A stretch of 11,137 nucleotides of DNA, from assembly GCA_026122915.1 (NCBI GenBank), contig JAGIXO010000049.1, forward strand, positions 1 through 11,137, read 5' to 3'. The position numbers and the translations under genes were made by a program. Below are positions 5,998-11,137 of this stretch, in pieces; position 1 is the stretch's first letter; each line of letters starts with the position of its first letter. The notes below the pieces were generated by a model. It did no database searches. It saw only the letters and a list, made by a program, of their open reading frames with translations, and had not been told where the DNA came from. The stretch comes from Candidatus Electronema nielsenii (GTDB lineage: Bacteria; Desulfobacterota; Desulfobulbia; Desulfobulbales; Desulfobulbaceae).

Positions 5998-6623
5998 GGC
6001 ATAATCCTCCTGTTTGATGAATAGTATTTGTCGCAAATGAACGATTTTAAAATCCCAACAATTTTTCTTCCGTCTTCAAAGTTATAAAGAAAACTGTCAA
6101 TCGTGGCAATGGTATCCTTGAGCGAAAGAAATTGCCACAGCACTCCGTCTGTCACCACGCCATAAATCGGTGAAATAGGATTTTCTTCTTGTTCATTGAA
6201 TATTCGTGCAGCCTCCATTTCTGCGATGCACTGAGCTAATCCACTGCTTAAATCTGATTTTTTCGCTTCAACCAGCATCACAACTGGCGAGGTGATATAG
6301 AGCTGATTCTCGCTTTTGCTGATCAATCCGTCTGGGTTTCCTGTAAGTCCTTTGCCTGCGTCAACGTTGAAGGTGTTTTGCAGAAAAAAGCTGACAGGCA
6401 CATGTCGATCAAGCTCCATCAGCACATGATTGACGATCAGAGACTGCCGTCCGCTCTCCGTGTTGATGCGCACCGCCTTCGGATAAGCCATGCGCATGGT
6501 CTCAATAAACCATTGCGATACTTCCGCAGGCGGAACGTGCGCATAGAGTCCGTCTGCGTCATGAATGCTAATGCCAAGCTCTTTATGGATTTGATCGAGT
6601 GTTTTAAAATCGCTGTAGGACAT
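5994..6623 (-). CDS. PD-(D/E)XK nuclease-like protein of unknown target
   Basis: The 209-aa protein carries the pattern of restriction-endonuclease-fold proteins: GNPDGL (D98), then a hydrophobic strand ending VEAKKS (E119, K121) and Q131 in the next helix. A conserved-looking upstream element, SGRQSLIVNHVLMEL (58-71), fits the first helix of the fold. Such stand-alone proteins are common in filamentous and mobile-element-rich bacteria, and their function is mostly unknown; the fold suggests DNA or RNA cleavage, or a domesticated binding role. The start has GGGTGAGG close upstream. Its last codons contain the LolA-like gene's AGGAGG, and its stop overlaps that gene's ATG by four bases, which suggests the C-terminus was shaped by insertion into the operon. 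It is preceded by the hairpin array. Confidence 0.7.
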   Translation of the reverse strand: MSYSDFKTLDQIHKELGISIHDADGLYAHVPPAEVSQWFIETMRMAYPKAVRINTESGRQSLIVNHVLMELDRHVPVSFFLQNTFNVDAGKGLTGNPDGLISKSENQLYITSPVVMLVEAKKSDLSSGLAQCIAEMEAARIFNEQEENPISPIYGVVTDGVLWQFLSLKDTIATIDSFLYNFEDGRKIVGILKSFICDKYYSSNRRIMP

Positions 6624-6716
6624 TCTGCCTCACCCTTCCACCGCATGAATTTTTCAGGTTGCTGGCTGAAACAAGGCCATTCTTTTTTCCTGCGCTCAAT
6701 TCCTGTTCAAGAATGA

Positions 6717-7014
6717 GGCTGTCATTTTTTCCATCGGACAGCTCCTCTTGACGAATGTGCTACCTCTCTTTTAAAGAGGAAGACTGCTCTCAATGAATGA
6801 ACTTCTTCGTTCTTAAAGTTGGCCACACCTCTTTAAAAGAGGGCTTGTTCATTTTTTAAGAGAATGGCTCCACTCAAAAAGTAAGAAGGCACTCTTTAAA
6901 ATATAACGACTGCTTTTTACGAAAGAGCCTCTCCTCTCTTTGAGCGGAGACGTTCTTGCAACGAACGGAGACCTTCCTTTCAAGAAAGGAAGGCTCTTTC
7001 CGTTACATTAGGCT
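6717..7014. repeat. Quasi-periodic array of ~21-bp hairpin-like units
   Basis: This non-coding stretch is built of about 14 degenerate units of 19-25 bp. On the + strand each ends in a GGCT-like word (near 6717, 6737, 6757, 6782, 6821, 6842, 6866, 6888, 6908, 6927, 6948, 6968, 6992 and 7011; the 39-bp step is a double interval). Between these words the sequence is variable but often self-complementary: 6766-6778 (CTCTTT/AAAGAG), 6799-6812, 6828-6842 (CCTCTTT/AAAGAGG), 6951-6967 (CGTTC/GAACG) and 6972-6993 (CCTTCCTTT, CAAG loop, AAAGGAAGG). Stem sequences differ between units while pairing is kept. No ORF with a start codon spans it. It separates the nuclease-like gene from the HEPN gene. Confidence 0.6.
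6968..6996. other. Strongest hairpin of the array
   Basis: A 9-bp perfect stem (6972-6980 with 6985-6993) closes a CAAG tetraloop and is extended by GAG/CTC (6968-6970, 6994-6996) across one bulged A. On either strand it would form a stable RNA stem. The T run after it on the + strand is only three bases, so it is not a typical terminator. Confidence 0.7.
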
Positions 7015-7071
7015 GTGCGTTTGTCCCGCAAGCTGGATTGCTGAATTTATGCCCTAACTCCTCGGTTGCTC

Positions 7072-8048
7072 TTATGCTTGACCACCAGAAGCAGCTAATA
7101 TTCTTGATCTGTCAAAACTTTTCTCCTTGATCAGATCATATTGTTCTGTATAAAGCTTCTTCATAACTTTAATTGTAATATCCAAGCACTCATCTCTATA
7201 CTTTAGAGCATCTTTGTTTGTCACTTCCTTTGTTCCATGCACAATATTGCCTCTAAGCTTGTAGTAATATCTTACTTTTTTTCGAATATCCTCTTTCTTA
7301 AACTCCGGTGAATCTCCAAGAAGATTAGCTATGGAAACTGATATTCTGGAGCCAATTTTCTCATTCGCTCCAAATAGATTTTCCCACGCAATAACGGTAT
7401 CTATAAAGGCATCAACAGGGCTTGTTCTTTGATTTATCGCCGAGAGTACTCTCCGTATCGCCAATCTGATATTCTTATCATTCGTATTTTTTACTCGATT
7501 GCACCAAGTTATCAATTCCTCTCGCTCTTTATCGTCTCTGATTATATAAAATGGCATTGCTGATCTTCTATCAGGGAGCCATCCAGCATTTACGCCATGA
7601 CTTATCGGGTCAAATACCATTGTCCATGCGAGCGATACGCTTGCTGGAGGAATTTTGTAGCAAGATAAAGAAAAACATAAGGATATATTTTCTCTTGTTT
7701 ATCGTTCATGGCTTTTGGCCATTTACCTGTGTCGTATTCATTTTGATTCATAAAATTCACTTGGTATGGCAGTGTGGTTTCTAAGGCAAAACCAAGTTGA
7801 TATTGCTTGTCATTGAAACTTGTAACGGCTGAATGTCCCGGAATTAACTCAGATATTCCCTTGCTGACAGGACGTATTGCTCCCCAAAAAGTTTCAAATT
7901 CACCAATATCACCAATAGAAATGTTGTTGAATCCTAAAAAGGATGGGATTTCTACGAGGTTTCCGCAAGCACATTGACGAATAACATTGACCGTATCTTT
8001 AGCAGCTTCAGTAAACGACTCTAAGCTAAACTTCTCTCTCATTCGCAT
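7072..8048 (-). pseudogene. Frameshifted gene for a protein with an ApeA-like HEPN domain
   Basis: Two overlapping frames form what was probably one gene of about 320 codons. The 5' frame (8048-7602, 148 aa) ends SHGQWYLTR-stop; the 3' frame (7620-7072, 182 aa) enters as MVFDPISHGVNAGW. They overlap by 19 nt, and a -1 shift near 7615-7625 joins them, so one base seems to be missing. The C-terminal half carries a HEPN-type helical domain with AWENLFG and the RGNIVHG motif (R123 and H128 of the 3' frame), the Rx4H signature of HEPN ribonucleases and the ApeA-like HEPN group. The 5' half has no domain I recognise; a cysteine pair (CACG) lies near its start. The region is AT-rich compared with the flanking operon. 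No good ribosome binding site precedes 8048, so translation may depend on the upstream gene, 27 nt away. A sequencing error or a functional frameshift are the alternatives to decay. Confidence 0.6.
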
Positions 8049-8075
8049 TAATACGAAAGAGTTGATTAGAATTCT

Positions 8076-8669
8076 TTAAGGTAAATCTATGAGGTGTATT
8101 ACGCCGCCGTGTCCTTCGGAAGACATATACCATCCTTTTGTCTCCATAAAATCTTTCTTGCAGCTAAACATTGAAGATATTGAATCATCTTCCAAAAATG
8201 CTCCAAGCAAACTTCTTAATTCAGGAAATTGCCAAACTGGCTTACTCATACTGCTTAATATCATACTGGACGGCCAGTTCCATCCATTAGTATGTATAAG
8301 GAAAAGAGGATATATCTTATAAATTATCCTATTAAGGATAGATAAAAGTTTTTCGGCACCACATGGTTCATGGGTAACAACATTTCCTCCGTTCTTTTTT
8401 CGCCAAACATTAAAAATGTGCTCACCGTTACTAAATGAAGAGAATAAATCATAAAACATATATGGAGCAATATTTTCATGATCAACATATTTAACTCGAA
8501 TATCTTTACATAGCGTTATAAACGCTTCCAAAGTATCCTTCTGGCTTTTCGTTAGCTTGATATCTTGCTTGGAAATATTCTCTGCGTCATCCTCCGAGAT
8601 ATTCATGATATAAGAAATTATCCTATTGCCCATTTTCTCCACAAATGGAGGAATCATTATTTTAGCCAT
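8076..8669 (-). CDS. Hypothetical protein, 197 aa, paired with the HEPN gene
   Basis: I do not recognise this protein. It is mostly soluble in character, with a charged helical N-terminal third (roughly 20-60) and a C-terminal part rich in aromatic residues, ending EGHGGVIHLIDLP. No catalytic motif or signal peptide is evident. The start at 8669 (MAKIMIPP) is chosen because AGGA lies 6 nt upstream; an ATG at 8696 would lengthen it by nine residues but has a poorly placed ribosome binding site and lies against a large palindrome. It precedes the HEPN gene by 27 nt in the same direction and shares its AT-rich composition, so the two probably arrived together. Pairing with a HEPN protein makes a defence or toxin-related role possible, but nothing in the sequence proves it. 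Confidence 0.6.
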   Translation of the reverse strand: MAKIMIPPFVEKMGNRIISYIMNISEDDAENISKQDIKLTKSQKDTLEAFITLCKDIRVKYVDHENIAPYMFYDLFSSFSNGEHIFNVWRKKNGGNVVTHEPCGAEKLLSILNRIIYKIYPLFLIHTNGWNWPSSMILSSMSKPVWQFPELRSLLGAFLEDDSISSMFSCKKDFMETKGWYMSSEGHGGVIHLIDLP

Positions 8670-8697
8670 TTTAATTCCTGTTTTTGGTAGTTTCATT

Positions 8698-8738
8698 ACT
8701 TCCCGATGATGTCTTGTAGCAAGGCATTATCGGGAAGT
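8698..8738. repeat. 41-nt near-perfect palindrome
   Basis: ACTTCCCGATGATG (8698-8711) pairs with CATTATCGGGAAGT (8725-8738) with a single G-T pair, and the interior continues as CTTG-TAG-CAAG after one T-G pair. The result is one ~19-bp hairpin with a three-base loop. GCAAGG (8719-8724) can alternatively pair with CCTTGC (8740-8745), a competing fold. No T run follows on either strand. It lies immediately 5' of the hypothetical gene and 3' of the permease remnant. Confidence 0.75.
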
Positions 8739-8759
8739 TCCTTGCCTTGCCCCTACCCC

Positions 8760-8807
8760 TCAGTCTTTCATCACAAACGCCTTCATCACCGTCAGCAGGA
8801 CTGGATT
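8760..8807 (-). pseudogene. Remnant of a second RND/MMPL permease 3' end
   Basis: The minus strand encodes NPVLLTVMKAFVMKD-stop, which aligns with the end of the intact permease gene (LPALLTVMK...KAFAEKAEV). The match at LLTVMK is kept with synonymous codon differences, and the following AF aligns if nine codons are skipped; the skipped block in the intact gene is flanked by AAGG repeats. Homology stops upstream of 8807. This looks like the truncated tail of a paralogous or duplicated permease gene. Confidence 0.55.
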
Positions 8808-8831
8808 TCTCCTCCTTGAACTGAACACCAG

Positions 8832-9254
8832 TCAATGGTTGTTCAGCAGCAGCTTCAGCTCATCTATGGTGATGACGTTCAGCTTGGGAAAAGAAATCTC
8901 TTTCAGAATATTGAAATGCCTGTCATGCGTGACTATCGCGTCAGTATTTGCCGCAACAGCGCAATCTGCAAACTTGTTGTCATCGGCATCAGTTGGAATT
9001 AAGTTCCAGTTGTAATAAACAACTGTCCTGATCGCATTTGGCAGCAGAAGAAGAGTCCGAACAATATTTTTGGCAACAGTTGGAGAATATTTCACCGAAA
9101 TAATCTCTTCGTACTCTGCAAGCATTTCTGTTGTAAAGGCAATCTCAAACTCCTGCTTGATCAGCCCTTGAAACAGCCAATGATACGGCGACCGACTGGA
9201 AATTGAAACCAGCAGGACGTTTGTATCAATGACAAAGCGCAGTTTATTCCTCAT
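8832..9254 (-). CDS. PIN-domain toxin, putative RNase of a toxin-antitoxin pair
   Basis: The 140-aa protein is a PIN domain of the COG1569 type. Numbered from MRNKLRF, the acidic metal-binding residues appear in order: D10 (FVIDTNV), E47 (AEYEE), the DADDNKFADCAV block with D91, D92 and D97, and D111 (THDRHF). PIN toxins cleave RNA with Mg2+ or Mn2+ when released from their antitoxin. The ATG at 9254 overlaps the end of the antitoxin gene; an in-frame ATG four codons upstream is possible. The overlap and lack of a separate ribosome binding site point to translational coupling, usual for such pairs. The module sits between the permease gene and the permease remnant. Confidence 0.88.
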   Translation of the reverse strand: MRNKLRFVIDTNVLLVSISSRSPYHWLFQGLIKQEFEIAFTTEMLAEYEEIISVKYSPTVAKNIVRTLLLLPNAIRTVVYYNWNLIPTDADDNKFADCAVAANTDAIVTHDRHFNILKEISFPKLNVITIDELKLLLNNH

Positions 9255-9480
9255 TGAGCCAGTCATCCATTGTCTGCGCAGTCATCCCGTTTTGCATCCA
9301 TATCCTGTTCGCTTCACTGATTGCTTTGCTGCTGAAATGATCGGCCAGCAGTTGTTTTAGCTCTGTCAGCTCGTTGTCATCCAAGTTGGTTGAATACAAT
9401 TTTACAAGCTCCATCTGCACATTGCTTAATGCGTGATGCCAAGAATGAAAACTGTCTTTTTGCACAGCTGCTGAATTCAT
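9244..9480 (-). CDS. Antitoxin of the PIN toxin pair
   Basis: The 78-aa acidic, helical protein lies directly upstream of the PIN toxin and overlaps it by 11 nt, the usual antitoxin position. The central part LDDNELTELKQLLADHFSSKAISEANRIW (about 33-61) and the C-terminal MTAQTMDDWLNEE resemble short antitoxins that accompany COG1569 PIN toxins, where the C-terminal segment occupies the toxin's active site. No clear DNA-binding motif is visible at the N-terminus, so autoregulation is uncertain. GGAGG lies 6 nt before the ATG at 9480. Only its position and size identify it; I do not assign a named family. Confidence 0.75.
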   Translation of the reverse strand: MNSAAVQKDSFHSWHHALSNVQMELVKLYSTNLDDNELTELKQLLADHFSSKAISEANRIWMQNGMTAQTMDDWLNEE

Positions 9481-9607
9481 AATGCGCCTCCGGCTGGTTA
9501 ATAGAACATGTTGCTGCTATAGTTTTTATCAATAGATATCCTGCGAGCAATTATTTTTTCCCCTGCTTCAGAGGCAGCACACTGACCGCCCCTGATATCC
9601 GTCGCAA
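9481..9607 (-). other. Intergenic region between permease and antitoxin genes
   Basis: This 127-nt gap must hold the promoter of the toxin-antitoxin pair. An 8-bp palindrome AACATGTT (9505-9512) lies about 25 nt upstream of the antitoxin start and is a possible autoregulation site. I see no convincing intrinsic terminator after the permease stop, so read-through from the permease gene into the accessory genes is possible. Confidence 0.3.
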
Positions 9608-11137
9608 TTAAACTTCAGCCTTCTCCGCAAACGCCTTCAGCTCCTTCTTGAACACCCAGCCCTTCATCACTGTCAGTAGGGCGGGCAGAATCCATAAGGT
9701 CGCGAAGCCGGAGTAGAACATAATTGAGGCCAAGAACACGCCCACAGTCTGATACGGCACCAGCGGGGCCAGTAGCAACGGAGTGAATCCCACCGCTATC
9801 ACGATGATATTGCGGAGTATCGCTCTTGCTGGCTCATCAAACATGTCGCGGACAGCGGCAGCCCAATCGCCAGTTTTGGCCATCGTCATCCGAGTACGTT
9901 GAAGGAAGTGGATGGCAAAATCAACCGCCAAGCCCAAGGTCAGCGAGGACAGCACTGCTACCGGCATGTCGTAATCCTTGCCGATCCAGCCGAGGATGCC
10001 GTAAATAAACACGACAGTGAAAGTTAGCGGAATCATCGACAGCAGACCCCAGACCACAGAACGGAACATAAACGCCATCATGACAAAAACCATGACAAAA
10101 CTGGAGAGAAAGGAATTTCTCATGCCTGTTGTCATCTTTGCTTGCCAGATCACGTTAATGTAAGTCAATCCTGCCCATTCATGCTTTAGTTCCACTGGCG
10201 GCGGATTTTTTGCAAAATACTGTTCCACGTCGGTAAGCACCCGCTCGGTGTCTTTGTTATCACCGCTTCGCAGCTGAATCCAGAGATTGGCCTTCGTGTA
10301 ATCCGGTGTGACTAAATGCCAGAGGTCATCCGGCTTGTGACTGTTCTGGAAGGAAATCAAAGTCTCAGCCACAGCGTTGACTGTATCCGGGATGACAAAC
10401 CGCTGCGGATTACCTTCATACAGCTCCTGATGCACCTTTTTTACTACATCGCTGATGCTGTTGGATTTCCCTACATCGCCCTGTTTGGCCAAGTGTGCTT
10501 GGAAATCGGCGAGATAGCGTAGCATGTCGGGCCGCTTGAAGATTTCCTTGCGGCTGCGAACTTTTTCCAAAGCCTCGATAGCCGCCGTCCAAAATTGGTA
10601 ACCTGCTTCATCTTCTGCCGGAACATTGTCTAACTCACTGTTCCACGCCTCCGCCAAGCTGTCAAGCAGTGCTGCGCCGGGCTGCCCTGCCGCAGCTTCC
10701 TCGGCCACAGCCTTTAGTGCGGTTTCTTTCAAATCGCCAGACAGCAGATCCAGCTCTTTTTTCAGTAAATCAGCAGCTTCAGTAGAGGTCAGCTCTTTCG
10801 CCTCACCGGACAGTACAAGATAGGCTTCGTAAGTGCCGCCAAAATGGCTATTCAACACTCGGTCGGCCACGCGGACTTCATGACTTTTCTTGAACCACTT
10901 CACCGGGTTGTCATTGACCTGAATCATCGAAATACCGATCACACCCACCAGCATAATGCCGATGTTTACGCCGATCACTAACCAAGGTTTGCCGGATGAA
11001 GTTTTGCCGATCCAGCGCAAATGCCGGTTCAGCGGTGAGCTTGCATGAGCCGGATGCTCTGCGGATGCACCAAAATTCTCCAGACTGCTTTCTGGAATCA
11101 GCATGACATAAGCCGGAATGAACAGCATAGTCAGCAG
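9608..11137 (-). CDS. RND/MMPL-family inner-membrane permease, C-terminal two-thirds
   Basis: The frame is open to the right edge, so only the last 509 residues are seen; COG1033-type permeases are usually about 750-900 aa. Visible in order, numbered from the ATG at 11128, are the end of the first membrane bundle (LLTMLFIPAYVML), TM7 (about 48-69), a large periplasmic domain (70-335), and the second five-helix bundle (about 340-487) with the conserved GLAVDFAIHFLQRTR (around 395-410). A short basic cytoplasmic tail ends KAFAEKAEV. Such permeases use the proton gradient to move hydrophobic substrates or lipids across the envelope. Paired with LolA-like and barrel genes, it likely powers lipid or lipoprotein export to the outer membrane. 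Here the partner genes lie 3.6 kb downstream, past a toxin-antitoxin pair, a HEPN locus and a hairpin array. Confidence 0.88.
   Translation of the reverse strand: MLTMLFIPAYVMLIPESSLENFGASAEHPAHASSPLNRHLRWIGKTSSGKPWLVIGVNIGIMLVGVIGISMIQVNDNPVKWFKKSHEVRVADRVLNSHFGGTYEAYLVLSGEAKELTSTEAADLLKKELDLLSGDLKETALKAVAEEAAAGQPGAALLDSLAEAWNSELDNVPAEDEAGYQFWTAAIEALEKVRSRKEIFKRPDMLRYLADFQAHLAKQGDVGKSNSISDVVKKVHQELYEGNPQRFVIPDTVNAVAETLISFQNSHKPDDLWHLVTPDYTKANLWIQLRSGDNKDTERVLTDVEQYFAKNPPPVELKHEWAGLTYINVIWQAKMTTGMRNSFLSSFVMVFVMMAFMFRSVVWGLLSMIPLTFTVVFIYGILGWIGKDYDMPVAVLSSLTLGLAVDFAIHFLQRTRMTMAKTGDWAAAVRDMFDEPARAILRNIIVIAVGFTPLLLAPLVPYQTVGVFLASIMFYSGFATLWILPALLTVMKGWVFKKELKAFAEKAEV

Noticed and set aside
6717..7014. 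Reading the hairpin array as a CRISPR array or as a 7-residue coding repeat
   Set aside because: The units have no identical repeats separated by unique spacers, and although 21 bp equals seven codons, the unit length varies by non-multiples of three and the open frames lack start codons.

Overview
The window reads as a bacterial chromosome segment, most probably from a deltaproteobacterium of the sulfate-reducer type (Desulfobulbales-like, possibly a cable-bacterium relative). The clues are a split-Soret-type cytochrome c with a Tat signal, a nif gene under sigma-54/NifA-type control, a CCA-encoding tRNA gene and Gram-negative outer-membrane genes. The taxonomic assignment is inference; no rRNA gene is present. 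No IS element or CRISPR array was found.

Region 1 (1-2419) is a nitrogen-fixation locus. A decayed coding remnant at the left edge is followed by a striking non-coding unit on the + strand. It holds a consensus sigma-54 promoter (486-501), 10 nt from its -12 element to the expected start site, and a strong intrinsic terminator (537-571), with no ORF between them. This predicts a ~60-nt small RNA pointing at the 3' end of nifE. nifE (631-2022, minus) has its own -24/-12 promoter (2073-2088) and a NifA-type upstream site TGT-N10-ACA (2178-2193). No nifN follows it.

Region 2 (2420-3648) carries a split-Soret cytochrome c gene (+), a stem-loop, and a tRNA-Gln(CTG) gene with its own promoter.

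Region 3 (3565-11137, minus) is an envelope transport operon. Its core is an RND/MMPL permease (running off the right edge), a LolA-like periplasmic lipoprotein-sorting protein, a DUF1302-like outer-membrane beta-barrel and a small DUF2892 membrane protein, ending in a clear terminator at 3565-3605. In related genomes such permease, LolA-like and barrel genes tend to sit together. Here the permease is separated from the LolA-like gene by ~3.6 kb of accessory DNA: a PIN toxin and antitoxin pair, a remnant of a second permease 3' end, a 41-nt near-perfect palindrome, an unrecognised 197-aa protein, a frameshifted HEPN-domain gene, a ~300-bp quasi-periodic array of ~21-bp hairpin-like units, and a PD-(D/E)XK nuclease-like protein coupled to the LolA-like gene by an ATGA overlap. 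The middle of this insert is visibly more AT-rich than its flanks, which fits acquired DNA.

The two signals most worth following are the sigma-54-driven small RNA next to nifE and the hairpin array at 6717-7014.
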